A stretch of DNA of 27,214 nucleotides from a virus, in IMG/VR virus record IMGVR_UViG_3300008261_000207, positions 1 through 27,214 of that record; one strand, given 5' to 3'. Below are positions 6,644 through 12,774 of the stretch, piece by piece; position 1 is the stretch's first letter; every line of letters begins with the position of its first letter. Made by a program: the position numbers and the translations under genes. Under the pieces are notes generated by a model. It saw only the letters and a program-made list of their open reading frames with translations, had not been told where the DNA came from and did no database searches.

Positions 6644-6819
6644 GTTAAGACGACACCATGAGAAGACGAGTTGGCACGTAGAAGTTGAACATTAAAAGAT
6701 GTCAGAAGTTCAACTACTCAGTCTGAGGGTCACCCTATCAAGTCGTTAGTCCGTTGAGAGGCATCTCGTCTGGCTCATAACCAGGAGATCGGAGGTTCGA
6801 GTCCTCCCCACCGCAACCA
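6606..6819 (+). tRNA. Initiator-like tRNA-fMet(CAT) interrupted by about 132 nt
   Basis: The 3' part (about 6767-6819) closely resembles bacterial initiator tRNA: anticodon loop CTCATAA, variable loop AGATC, T-arm GGAGG TTCGAGT CCTCC, and the end CACCGCAACCA. The matching 5' acceptor GCGGTG is not next to it but at 6607-6612, preceded by A so that 1:72 is an unpaired A·A as in initiators, followed by GAGC and a D-loop with GGG. Joining 6634 to 6767 would restore D-stem GAGC/GCTC. One extra C lies between T-stem and acceptor, and base 8 is A. This is either an intron-containing, an expanded or a decayed tRNA. Confidence 0.5.
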
Positions 6820-6824
6820 AGTTT

Positions 6825-6898
6825 GGGACCTTAGCTCAATTGGTTAGAGCCCCCCGCTCATAACGGGTCGGTTATAGGTTCGAGTCCTATAGGTCCTA
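6825..6898 (+). tRNA. tRNA(CAT), elongator Met or Ile2
   Basis: Acceptor GGGACCT/AGGTCCT and T-stem TATAG/CTATA. Loop CTCATAA gives CAT. The sequence alone does not settle Met versus Ile (lysidine-modified CAT). After discriminator A the sequence runs into CATAGAGAACATG of the GIY-YIG element, so CCA is not encoded, unlike nearly all other tRNAs here. Confidence 0.88.
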
Positions 6899-6903
6899 CA
6901 TAG

Positions 6904-6963
6904 AGAACATGAAATGTATAAATAGTACTGAAGAGGTAAAACTATAGGTGCATTTCATGTTCT
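6904..6963 (+). promoter_or_regulatory. Start-codon hairpin with embedded late promoter (GIY-YIG 1)
   Basis: AGAACATGAAATG (6904-6916) is perfectly complementary to CATTTCATGTTCT (6951-6963), which contains the ATG at 6957. TATAAATA (6917-6924) lies in the loop, so late RNA starting near 6930 lacks the 5' arm. Early readthrough RNA would hide the start; late RNA would expose it. Confidence 0.8.
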
Positions 6964-7562
6964 ACACTATATACAAGATCACAAATAAAATAAATGACAA
7001 GATCTACATAGGTAAACATCAGACCAAAAACTTAAACGATGGTTATATGGGTTCTGGTAAACGTCTTCGACATGCTATTTCTAAGTATGGAATAGATAAC
7101 TTTGAAAAAGAAATACTTTTTCAGTTCAACAATGAATCAGAAATGAATGTTAAAGAATCCGAATTGGTCACACAAGAATTTTGTTTAAGAGAAGATACGT
7201 ATAATCTTTGCCCTGGTGGCAAAGGTGGCTGGGGTTATATAAACGAACATAACTTAACTCCAAGATTTACCGGAAAAAAGCATAAAGAAGAATCTAAAAA
7301 GATTATATCAGAAAAAACTAAGTTGGCTATGAGTTTAGGAATTTTAAAACCATTTAGTTCATCGACAAGAGCTGACTGGACCGGTAGAACACATAGTGAT
7401 AAATCAAAAGAAAAAATAAGTAATTCCATGAGTGGGAAACAAGTAGGACAACAAAATTCTCAATATGGTTCATATTGGGTTACAAACGGTATAGAATCAA
7501 AAAAAATCAAAAAAAATGACCTTATTCCAGAAGGGTGGAATAAAGGAAGAAAAATGAATTGA
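6957..7562 (+). CDS. Free-standing GIY-YIG endonuclease 1 (201 aa)
   Basis: Probable homing endonuclease of the Seg-like kind. FYTIYKITN at residues 2-10 and IYIGKH at about 16-21 form the GIY-YIG core; GYMGSGKRL and the following Glu/Asn-rich segment continue the nuclease domain. The C-terminal half has NUMOD3-like DNA-binding repeats (GRTHSDKSKEKIS near 143-155) and ends with VTNG...IPEGWNKGR. I start it at ATG 6957 because the second copy begins with the same MFYTIYKIT. AT-rich compared with its neighbours. Inserted directly after a tRNA 3' end. Confidence 0.9.
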   Translation: MFYTIYKITNKINDKIYIGKHQTKNLNDGYMGSGKRLRHAISKYGIDNFEKEILFQFNNESEMNVKESELVTQEFCLREDTYNLCPGGKGGWGYINEHNLTPRFTGKKHKEESKKIISEKTKLAMSLGILKPFSSSTRADWTGRTHSDKSKEKISNSMSGKQVGQQNSQYGSYWVTNGIESKKIKKNDLIPEGWNKGRKMN

Positions 7563-7638
7563 TAATGTAAAATATGGTACTGCCCGTCTTAAATGCAGTT
7601 AAATCGCCGGCCTAGTACCCGGTAGAGCCGAACTCATT
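7563..7638 (+). other. Spacer with possible hairpin
   Basis: Contains GGTACT/AGTACC about 30 nt apart and no coding frame. It lies between GIY-YIG 1 and tRNA-Arg and may be a tRNA processing leader or the right end of the inserted element. Confidence 0.3.
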
Positions 7639-7715
<77 letters not shown>

Positions 7716-7721
7716 ATATAC

Positions 7722-7813
7722 GGGAGGTTAACTCGGCTGGGCCGGGACTCGCCTTGAAAGCGATGGGTACGGTTAGGAGCCGTATGGAGTTCGATTCTAC
7801 CATCCTCCCGCCA
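7722..7813 (+). tRNA. tRNA-Ser(TGA)
   Basis: Class II tRNA of 92 nt with long variable arm. Loop CTTGAAA gives TGA. G73 and CCA as usual for serine. The T-stem TGGAG/CT(A)CCA needs a bulged A in its 3' strand, the same defect as tRNA-Thr(TGT) at 12678. Confidence 0.88.
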
Positions 7814-7820
7814 AAGTTAA

Positions 7821-7885
7821 AGGATCGGTTCAGCAAACCAAAACGCTAAAATGTTATGATAGTCTTAGCGGACAAAAACGATCCT
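7821..7885 (+). ncRNA. Structured RNA upstream of tRNA-Ala (copy A of a pair)
   Basis: AGGATCG (7821-7827) pairs with CGATCCT (7879-7885) and inside CGCTA pairs with TAGCG (7844/7866). A relative lies at 10757-10805 before another tRNA; it shares GTTCAGCAA after the 5' arm and GATCCTGTTA at the 3' arm, and its closing base pair changes from G-C to A-T in a compensated way. Confidence 0.55.
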
Positions 7886-7895
7886 GTTATTATTT

Positions 7896-7968
7896 GGGCT
7901 CTTAGCTCAGCTGGGAGAGCGCCTGCCTTGCAAGCAGGAGGTCAGGAGTTCGATCCTCCTAGGGTCCA
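7896..7968 (+). tRNA. tRNA-Ala(TGC)
   Basis: Acceptor GGGCTCT/AGGGTCC includes the G3·U70 alanine identity pair. Loop CTTGCAA gives TGC. CCA is not encoded: after A73 the sequence continues CATAGAGAACATG, as at the other GIY-YIG insertion. Confidence 0.94.
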
Positions 7969-7973
7969 CATAG

Positions 7974-8031
7974 AGAACATGATTCATATAAATAGTAATG
8001 TCAATGAAACTATCGGTATGAATCATGTTCT
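7974..8031 (+). promoter_or_regulatory. Start-codon hairpin with embedded late promoter (GIY-YIG 2)
   Basis: AGAACATGATTCAT (7974-7987) is perfectly complementary to ATGAATCATGTTCT (8018-8031), covering ATG 8025. TATAAATA spans 7987-7994. Compared with the first copy, the upper part of the stem has changed on both strands and stays paired. Confidence 0.82.
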
Positions 8032-8681
8032 ACACAATCTATAAGATCACTAATCTTCTTGATGGTAAGATCTACATCGGAAAACATCAAACCAAAAACT
8101 TGAATGATGGTTATATGGGTTCTGGAAAGTATCTTAAGCATTCTATCGCTAAACATGGAATCGAGAATTTTGCAAAAGAGATTCTCTTTCAGTTTGACAG
8201 CGAAATGGATATGAATGCTAAGGAAGCAGAATTAGTTACTGAAGAATTTTGTAAAAGAGACGATACATATAACATCTGCCAAGGTGGCAAAGGCGGATTC
8301 AATTATCTTAATTGGTCAGGCCAATCTAACATCGGTTGGAAAACAAACGGAAAAGATAACGCGTTAAAAGGCGGTAAATCTTTTGCTAATCGTCTTGCAA
8401 ACGACCATGAATTTAAGAAAGAGTATCTATCCAAAAGACAAAACTTTGTTTATTCGAAGGCTTTTGCTGGAAAGAACCACTCAGATGAAACGAAAAAGAA
8501 AATCGGTGAAATCAATTCCGTTTTACAGTCTGGCAACTCAAACTCACAGTTTGGAACAGTCTGGATCACCAACGGTATAGAAAATCGAAAAGCTAAAAAG
8601 AATGATCCGATACCAGATGGTTGGCGTCTAGGTAGAAAGATAAAAGTTACGATGGTTGTGTTAGAGTCTTGGTTGTCTTAA
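8025..8681 (+). CDS. Free-standing GIY-YIG endonuclease 2 (218 aa)
   Basis: Paralogue of the gene at 6957: MFYTIYKITN at 1-10, IYIGKHQTKNLNDGYMGSGK in common, a catalytic-region Glu in AKEAELVTEEF, and a C-terminal WITNGIENRKAKKNDPIPDG matching the other copy. The middle linker differs, and the tail has about 10 extra residues. It probably cuts DNA near the tRNA behind which it is inserted. Less AT-rich than copy 1. Gated by the hairpin at 7974-8031. Confidence 0.9.
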   Translation: MFYTIYKITNLLDGKIYIGKHQTKNLNDGYMGSGKYLKHSIAKHGIENFAKEILFQFDSEMDMNAKEAELVTEEFCKRDDTYNICQGGKGGFNYLNWSGQSNIGWKTNGKDNALKGGKSFANRLANDHEFKKEYLSKRQNFVYSKAFAGKNHSDETKKKIGEINSVLQSGNSNSQFGTVWITNGIENRKAKKNDPIPDGWRLGRKIKVTMVVLESWLS

Positions 8682-8743
8682 CACATAAACTAGCAAGAGG
8701 TACGGGTCGCTACCGTCTCTCACTATTCCATCGTATTCATATT
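8682..8743 (+). other. Short spacer before tRNA-Asp
   Basis: Contains an imperfect hairpin (GAG..ACGG/CCGT..CTC near 8697-8720) and no coding frame. Confidence 0.3.
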
Positions 8744-8819
8744 GGCCTGTTGGTAAAGCGGTTAATACGTCTGCCTGTCACGCAGAAGAACACCGGTTCG
8801 ATCCCGGTACAGGCCGCCA
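8744..8819 (+). tRNA. tRNA-Asp(GTC)
   Basis: Acceptor GGCCTGT/ACAGGCC, anticodon stem TCTGC/GCAGA with loop CTGTCAC (GTC), T-stem ACCGG/CCGGT, G73 and CCA encoded. Confidence 0.95.
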
Positions 8820-8846
8820 TACAAAACAATTGACTGGAAACCAATC

Positions 8847-9143
8847 ATGATTGAATTCTTTTTAGATTGGGGATCTGATCCAAAGTCATACATACAAGGT
8901 TATTTTCAGAACAGATGTTTAGTAGTAAAATACAGTAATACTCTAGTAGCATTTAATTCAGTATGGCAGACTATTGAATTTGAAGGCCATGTTATAATTG
9001 TAGAATTAAAACCTGGAGAAACCCCCGACATTTTTTCCATTAAGACTGCATATGGTTGGGCTGTAACTAACGGCCCAAACCCAATAGTAGTAGAAGAAGC
9101 ACAAACAGGAACGCTAGTCGTTTGTCCGGAATTAATCGGATAA
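8847..9143 (+). CDS. Hypothetical protein (98 aa)
   Basis: Mostly beta-strand-like sequence with alternating hydrophobic residues, no signal peptide or membrane helix. The ATG is preceded only by a weak GGAAA. It sits alone between tRNA-Asp and tRNA-Val. No family recognised. Confidence 0.65.
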   Translation: MIEFFLDWGSDPKSYIQGYFQNRCLVVKYSNTLVAFNSVWQTIEFEGHVIIVELKPGETPDIFSIKTAYGWAVTNGPNPIVVEEAQTGTLVVCPELIG

Positions 9144-9152
9144 TAAAACATT

Positions 9153-9227
9153 GCGGAATTAGCTCAGTGGTAGAGCAGGTGCTTTACACGCATCTGGCCG
9201 GGAGTTCGACCCTCTCATTCCGCACCA
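9153..9227 (+). tRNA. tRNA-Val(TAC)
   Basis: Acceptor GCGGAAT/ATTCCGC, loop TTTACAC gives TAC on stem GGTGC/GCATC, encoded ACCA. Confidence 0.93.
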
Positions 9228-9232
9228 TTACT

Positions 9233-9309
9233 GCCCATGTAGGCCAATTGGTAGAGTCGGCGCGCTTAGAACGCGTATGTTGGGGGTTCGAGTCCCTCCA
9301 TGGGCACCA
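9233..9309 (+). tRNA. tRNA-Leu(TAG) with short variable loop
   Basis: Acceptor GCCCATG/CATGGGC, stem GCGCG/CGCGT with loop CTTAGAA (TAG). The variable region is only about 5 nt (ATGTT), whereas bacterial tRNA-Leu normally has a long class II arm. The same TGTAGGCCAAT..GGTAGAGTC D-region recurs in the Leu tRNAs at 14254 and 16688. Confidence 0.9.
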
Positions 9310-9319
9310 AAATAAATTA

Positions 9320-9327
9320 TATAAATA
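9320..9327 (+). promoter_or_regulatory. T4-type late promoter TATAAATA
   Basis: Exact consensus 30 bp before ATG 9357. TCCTA (9329-9333) can pair with TAGGA (9343-9347), hiding the ribosome site in transcripts that start further upstream. Confidence 0.72.
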
Positions 9328-9356
9328 ATCCTAGTTACATGTTAGGAGCTATCTGT

Positions 9357-9602
9357 ATGAAAACGCTTAAGGAATATATGACAGAACAATCGGCTGTTGA
9401 CAAACATGTTAAGCGGCTTGAAGTTTTGTCTAATTCACTGTCACAATACAAACATCGTTGGAATGAAAACCCATCCAAGCGTCTCTCTGGATGGGTTGAT
9501 GAGTATAATCAAATAAAAGATGATCATCGTGATTCTTTTCTAGCATTTTCTAAAAAACATGGGTATCATCCCAGTCATAACGCGTACGACATCCTTGCAT
9601 AA
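9357..9602 (+). CDS. Hypothetical protein (81 aa)
   Basis: I start at ATG 9357 after TTAGGAGCTATCTGT; an upstream in-frame ATG at 9300 lies inside tRNA-Leu and before the late promoter, so it is not credible. Basic, helix-rich, soluble, with N-terminal KTLKEYMTEQ, a pattern seen at the N-termini of many small T4-like phage proteins. Late promoter directly upstream. Function unknown. Confidence 0.72.
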   Translation: MKTLKEYMTEQSAVDKHVKRLEVLSNSLSQYKHRWNENPSKRLSGWVDEYNQIKDDHRDSFLAFSKKHGYHPSHNAYDILA

Positions 9603-9627
9603 ATTGCTTTTGTCTTACCAAAAAATT

Positions 9628-9816
9628 AGAATGTTTACAGCAACTAAACAACAACTACTGGTTCGATTCCAGTACTCCCCACCATGGATACATTGTGATA
9701 ACTCGTTATATCCACACTAAGCGCTTAGTGACGCTAAAGGATTAACTCAGTGTATCTTTGATGGGGAGTATGGCAAGGTGCCAGTCAGAGAAATCTGGCT
9801 TTTCCCCAAACATTCT
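9628..9816 (+). ncRNA. Circularly permuted tRNA-like RNA (second permuted RNA, not tmRNA)
   Basis: The 3' half comes first: T-arm ACTGG TTCGATT CCAGT (9657-9673), acceptor strand ACTCCCC (9674-9680), A, CCA (9682-9684). The 5' half follows: acceptor GGGGAGT (9763-9769), hairpin TGGCA-AGG-TGCCA (9771-9783), hairpin GTCAGA-GAAA-TCTGGC (9784-9799). The acceptor strands pair perfectly. The outer ends AGAATGTTT (9628-9636) and AAACATTCT (9808-9816) form a 9-bp helix. The piece between CCA and the 5' G is closed by a 10-bp stem (9686-9695/9748-9757), as in the permuted tmRNA at 20757. No anticodon loop and no G3·U70. Confidence 0.65.
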
Positions 9817-9839
9817 GTTAAATAACTACGAAAGAATAT

Positions 9840-9971
9840 ATGTTAAAAAAGATTTGGTCAGTTCTATTACCGTTCATAATAATAGTTAACCTTGTGTTGG
9901 CTATTAGCAATCTCATATCGACTAGAGCAAACAATCAGATGTTGATGGAATTGATTGATACCATAAAATAG
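9840..9971 (+). CDS. Small membrane protein (43 aa)
   Basis: ATG after GAAAGAATAT, TAG stop. One hydrophobic helix at about residues 5-27 with a positively charged N-terminus, then a short polar tail. It lies between the permuted RNA and the next gene. Too short for family assignment; coding status is inferred from the intact membrane segment and spacing. Confidence 0.45.
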   Translation: MLKKIWSVLLPFIIIVNLVLAISNLISTRANNQMLMELIDTIK

Positions 9972-9985
9972 TATAGGAGAGCAAA

Positions 9986-10219
9986 ATGCGCGATAGAGCT
10001 TTTCGTCGGTTCCAAGAACTTAAGAAAAAGAAATGGGTTCAAAAGTTTTTCTCTAAGCATCGAGCTCGTGATCTGACTGACGCTGATATTGGTGTCTATG
10101 CTCATACTCCGCATCTTTGCTCTTGTTATGTGTGTGGCAATCCACGCAAGTGGTGGGACCAAAAAACTCTTCAGGAAAAGAAGATGGACGATTTCTACAG
10201 AGCTACTGATGAAGAATAA
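9986..10219 (+). CDS. Small basic protein with CxCxxC / GNPRKWW motif (77 aa)
   Basis: ATG after TAGGAGAGCAAA. Very basic N-terminal half; residues 49-60 read CSCYVCGNPRKW, a short Cys-rich motif I associate with small conserved phage and bacterial proteins of unknown function, possibly metal- or nucleic-acid-binding. No partner can be inferred from the context: it lies between a short membrane peptide and tRNA-Ser. Confidence 0.75.
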   Translation: MRDRAFRRFQELKKKKWVQKFFSKHRARDLTDADIGVYAHTPHLCSCYVCGNPRKWWDQKTLQEKKMDDFYRATDEE

Positions 10220-10220
10220 T

Positions 10221-10308
10221 GGTGCGCGGGCAGGACGGTAATGCAGCGGATTGCTAATCCGTAGAACCCGCAAGGGTTCACTGAGTTCGACTCTCAGGCG
10301 CACCGCCA
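10221..10308 (+). tRNA. tRNA-Ser(GCT)
   Basis: Class II, 88 nt. Acceptor GGTGCGC/GCGCACC, loop TTGCTAA (GCT), variable arm ACCC..GGGT, G73 and CCA encoded. Starts 1 bp after the preceding stop codon. Confidence 0.95.
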
Positions 10309-10312
10309 ATAT

Positions 10313-10401
10313 GGGTGGTAATCCTAGCTGGGGCTAGGGCTCGCCTGGAAAGCGATGCGCAGGCGCAAGTCTGTCAGATTCGATTTCTGTGCCACCCGCC
10401 A
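10313..10401 (+). tRNA. tRNA-Ser(GGA)
   Basis: Class II, 89 nt. Acceptor GGGTGGT/GCCACCC, stem CTCGC/GCGAT with loop CTGGAAA (GGA), G73 and CCA. Its D-region closely resembles that of tRNA-Ser(TGA) at 7722, so these two are probably duplicates. Confidence 0.93.
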
Positions 10402-10411
10402 AAAATAATGG

Positions 10412-10440
10412 TTGACATTCTTGTCGAATCAGTATAGATT
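10412..10440 (+). promoter_or_regulatory. Sigma70-type promoter
   Basis: TGGTTGACA, 17-bp spacer containing GAATCAGTA, TAGATT. It drives the GC-rich gene at 10471 and the following tRNAs. Confidence 0.82.
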
Positions 10441-10470
10441 GATAATATAAGGAACGGCAAGGAGGCCACC

Positions 10471-10668
10471 ATGAAGATCAACGGTTCGAAACTCGCAGAG
10501 ATCGCCTACGGCATGTCCGAGATGGCTCGCGTTCATAAGAACGACATGATTGCGAACAACCTCGCGCGCGTTTCGGAAAAAGTTGCGGCTGTCGGTGCCG
10601 CCTGGGCCGGCAAGCCGCTTGACGAAGTTGATATGGCGGTGGTTCGTTACTACCTCGCAAACAAATAA
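10471..10668 (+). CDS. GC-rich small early protein (65 aa)
   Basis: Strong AAGGAGG 8 nt before the ATG. Helical protein (LAEIAYGMSEMARV..., then AAVGAAWAGKPLDE), no membrane helix and no family recognised. Base composition is clearly richer in G+C than its neighbours, with codons such as CTC, GCC, GGC and CGC, suggesting recent acquisition from a higher-GC genome or selection for strong expression. Strong promoter and ribosome site point to high early expression, as for small host-takeover proteins (inference). Confidence 0.75.
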   Translation: MKINGSKLAEIAYGMSEMARVHKNDMIANNLARVSEKVAAVGAAWAGKPLDEVDMAVVRYYLANK

Positions 10669-10674
10669 AGATTA

Positions 10675-10751
10675 CGGAGTGTAGCTCAGTTTGGTAGAGC
10701 GCTTGGTTTGGGACCAAGATGTCGTGGGTTCGAATCCTGTCACTCCGACCA
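10675..10751 (+). tRNA. tRNA-Pro(TGG)
   Basis: Acceptor CGGAGTG/CACTCCG, stem CTTGG/CCAAG with loop TTTGGGA (TGG), A73 and CCA. Confidence 0.95.
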
Positions 10752-10756
10752 ATTTT

Positions 10757-10805
10757 AGGATCAGTTCAGCAATCAATAGCTCGGATATAGCGAAAAGATG
10801 ATCCT
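10757..10805 (+). ncRNA. Structured RNA upstream of suppressor tRNA (copy B of a pair)
   Basis: AGGATCA (10757-10763) pairs with TGATCCT (10799-10805), with inner GCT/AGC. Shares GTTCAGCAA and GATCCTGTTA with copy A at 7821-7885. Both copies lie 10 nt before a tRNA. Confidence 0.55.
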
Positions 10806-10815
10806 GTTACTATTC

Positions 10816-10893
10816 GGCCTAATAGCTCAGCTTGGTAAGAGCGCGAGTCTCTAAAACTCACGGTCGCGGGTTCGAATCCCGCTTGGGCCACCA
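10816..10893 (+). tRNA. tRNA with CTA anticodon (amber suppressor)
   Basis: Acceptor GGCCTAA/TTGGGCC, stem GAGT/ACTC plus one C·A mismatch, loop CTCTAAA so anticodon CTA, which reads UAG. T-stem GCGGG/CCCGC is perfect and CCA is encoded. The loop differs from the bacterial tRNA-Trp loop CTCCAAA by one base, so it may derive from tRNA-Trp. The amino acid charged cannot be read from the sequence. Confidence 0.85.
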
Positions 10894-11138
10894 CCAATTC
10901 GACGTTATAAGTAACCCATGAGAGTAACCGAGACAACTCATGAATTCTTATATTAGCCACGGAACATGCTGGTAAAACCGATAAAAAACCTTCTCAGGTT
11001 GTGCATGTTTGGAGTCGAATACCAACTACAACAAAGGAGAAACACTATGAAAGAATTTAATTCGTAGATTACTAAACCACCCTAATTGGGTTTTATTATG
11101 AAATCTAAACTGAAATCAACTCAATTAGGAGAAACAAA
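10894..11138 (+). ncRNA. Gene-free stretch with structured RNA and a minimal reading frame
   Basis: AACATGC pairs with GCATGTT (about 10963/11004) and encloses GGT-AAA-ACC and AACCT-TCTC-AGGTT hairpins, followed by TGGAGTCGAATACCA, which resembles a T-arm. Upstream CATGAG/CTCATG is another hairpin. At 11047 an ATG with a perfect AAAGGAG opens a six-codon frame ending in TAG. CCC-TAATT-GGG-TTTTATT (about 11082-11097) is a weak terminator-like hairpin. None can be named. Confidence 0.4.
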
Positions 11139-11600
11139 ATGTCTGTAGAACTAAAGATTAAATCTAAACACCTTTCCGAAGAAGCTCGTATCATTCGTTT
11201 CGAAGAAAAGAAAGTCTTCAAACAGTATGAATGGGCAAAGCGTCAGCACTACGCAGCTGGCAGTAATGACGAGTATAAGTATTACCAAGATCCTGCGTAT
11301 AGGACTTGGGAGTCTCTAAACCGGCATCGTCGTTGGGACGTTCGTAACGAGAATCGAGCAACATTCCTTGCTCGTACATATCTTGCTGGTAAAGATTACA
11401 AGAGTGTTGAACAGAAGTGTAATGATCTTGTTATATTGCGCTGCTACATCTTTCCACGTCTTTGTGAAATGATTAACAAGTACGGTCCACCTGCCGACAA
11501 GTTAAGCAAGAAGTGGAATAGAGAACGTAATCGTTACGAGTATGATCCAGAGCTTTGGAAAGAACACGAAAAGAAAGTGTTGGCCTGGCTAGGACTTTGA
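11139..11600 (+). CDS. Hypothetical basic protein (153 aa)
   Basis: ATG after TTAGGAGAAACAAA. Highly charged and helix-rich, Tyr/Trp/Arg-rich, soluble, no transmembrane segment. No family recognised. TGA stop overlaps GATAAATA, a late-promoter-like site for the downstream region. Confidence 0.75.
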   Translation: MSVELKIKSKHLSEEARIIRFEEKKVFKQYEWAKRQHYAAGSNDEYKYYQDPAYRTWESLNRHRRWDVRNENRATFLARTYLAGKDYKSVEQKCNDLVILRCYIFPRLCEMINKYGPPADKLSKKWNRERNRYEYDPELWKEHEKKVLAWLGL

Positions 11601-11834
11601 TAAATACTATTTGGATGGATACTGCAACCAAGCTCAGTGTAAGTGATTACACATTGGCAAAAGGTTAGATAGTATCGACGAGGTCCACAGACCATCCAGT
11701 CTTTAATTTGTGGATAGTAAGCGATAATCGAAGCTAACTCGCCTTACACTAGGGCGAAGTGTTCCTAGGCTCCGGCCAAAGACGGATCGGTGTGACAGCT
11801 CGGAGAGACGAGCACTTAATTAAAAGGTATATTA
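11601..11834 (+). ncRNA. Gene-free 234-nt stretch with strong RNA structure
   Basis: ATACTAT (11604) pairs with ATAGTAT (about 11671), and TGGATGG between them can pair with CCATCCA (about 11693) outside, forming a possible pseudoknot. GTGTAA-GTGA-TTACAC is a tetraloop hairpin. GCTCG-GAGAGA-CGAGC (about 11798-11813) forms before the ribosome site of the methyltransferase gene. Could be its leader or an independent RNA. Confidence 0.45.
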
Positions 11835-12584
11835 ATGAGTGAAGAGTATTTAGATAATTCTAAAAGATTTTATAATGAAACTCCAATAGAAGTTTGGAAA
11901 AATATATTATCTGAAGAAACATATATGAATTATGCATTTGGCGAGTCAATATTAAATAATAGAAAAATTTTTGAAAATGTAACTACGGTTCTAGATGTTG
12001 GCTGTGGGTGGGGTGGTTCGCTACATCGTATTAAGTCAATATCTCCAAATGCTCACATAACAGGTTTAACTGAGTCAAAACAGCAGGCAGATTACATTGG
12101 AGACGAATTCAATGTTATTCTTGCAAACGCTAATGAATACACTACAAATTCTAAATACGAAATCGTATCATTCATTCAAAGTATCACGCATATGAAAGAT
12201 ACGGCGTTTTCAAACTTGGCAAAAACTACTGATAGAATTTTCATAAATGATTTTGTGATAACAAATAAAAGTGAATTTTATTTAAATGAAAACTGGGTTA
12301 TGAAAATTAGAACAATAGATAATTGGAAAAATATGTTCCATGAAAATGGGTTTGAAATCAAGTCATTTAACATTTTGTCATTACAAGAATACAAAAAGAA
12401 TTCTGCGTTTTGGTTAGATAATATAGTAAAGCATAACTATAGTAATATTACGTGGCAGATATCAGTTTTAGAAAAACTTTGTAGAGCTTTTTTGAATAAA
12501 GAAATAACGAATACAGAACATTTACATCCGTATGAATCTGATGTATTTTTAGTAGATATCTATGCAGAAAGAAATAACGGATAA
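11835..12584 (+). CDS. Class I SAM-dependent methyltransferase (249 aa)
   Basis: TTVLDVGCGWGGSL near residues 51-64 is the glycine-rich SAM-binding motif I. ITGLTES about 25 residues later is strand 2 with its acidic end. The central sequence fits the Rossmann-like core and resembles small-molecule or lipid methyltransferases more than DNA methylases; no NPPY-type motif is seen. Much more AT-rich than neighbours, so probably a transferred cargo gene. Start ATG after AAAAGG. The substrate cannot be assigned. Confidence 0.85.
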   Translation: MSEEYLDNSKRFYNETPIEVWKNILSEETYMNYAFGESILNNRKIFENVTTVLDVGCGWGGSLHRIKSISPNAHITGLTESKQQADYIGDEFNVILANANEYTTNSKYEIVSFIQSITHMKDTAFSNLAKTTDRIFINDFVITNKSEFYLNENWVMKIRTIDNWKNMFHENGFEIKSFNILSLQEYKKNSAFWLDNIVKHNYSNITWQISVLEKLCRAFLNKEITNTEHLHPYESDVFLVDIYAERNNG

Positions 12585-12594
12585 ATAATTTAAT

Positions 12595-12670
12595 GCGGGT
12601 ATAGCTCAGTTGGTAGAGCACTGTCCTTCCAAGTCAGGTGTCGTGAGTTCGAGTCTCATTGCCCGCTCCA
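12595..12670 (+). tRNA. tRNA-Gly(TCC)
   Basis: Acceptor GCGGGTA/TGCCCGC, loop CTTCCAA (TCC), one T·T mismatch in the anticodon stem, T73 and CCA. Confidence 0.92.
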
Positions 12671-12677
12671 AGAATTT

Positions 12678-12753
<76 letters not shown>

Positions 12754-12774
12754 TTTTATTATAGGAGTAAAACA

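Noticed and set aside
6635-6766. Group I intron in the initiator-like tRNA
   Set aside because: The insert is about 132 nt, lies next to the D-arm and not in the anticodon loop, and I see no P7/P3 core.
9122-9328. Open frame through tRNA-Val and tRNA-Leu
   Set aside because: It lies wholly over two good tRNA genes.
9715-9730. 16-bp palindrome CACTAAGCGCTTAGTG as an operator or attachment site
   Set aside because: It lies inside the spacer of the permuted RNA and is explained as a hairpin; no integrase gene is seen.
11047-11067. Six-codon frame MKEFNS with perfect ribosome site
   Set aside because: Too short to support as a gene; noted within the gene-free stretch.
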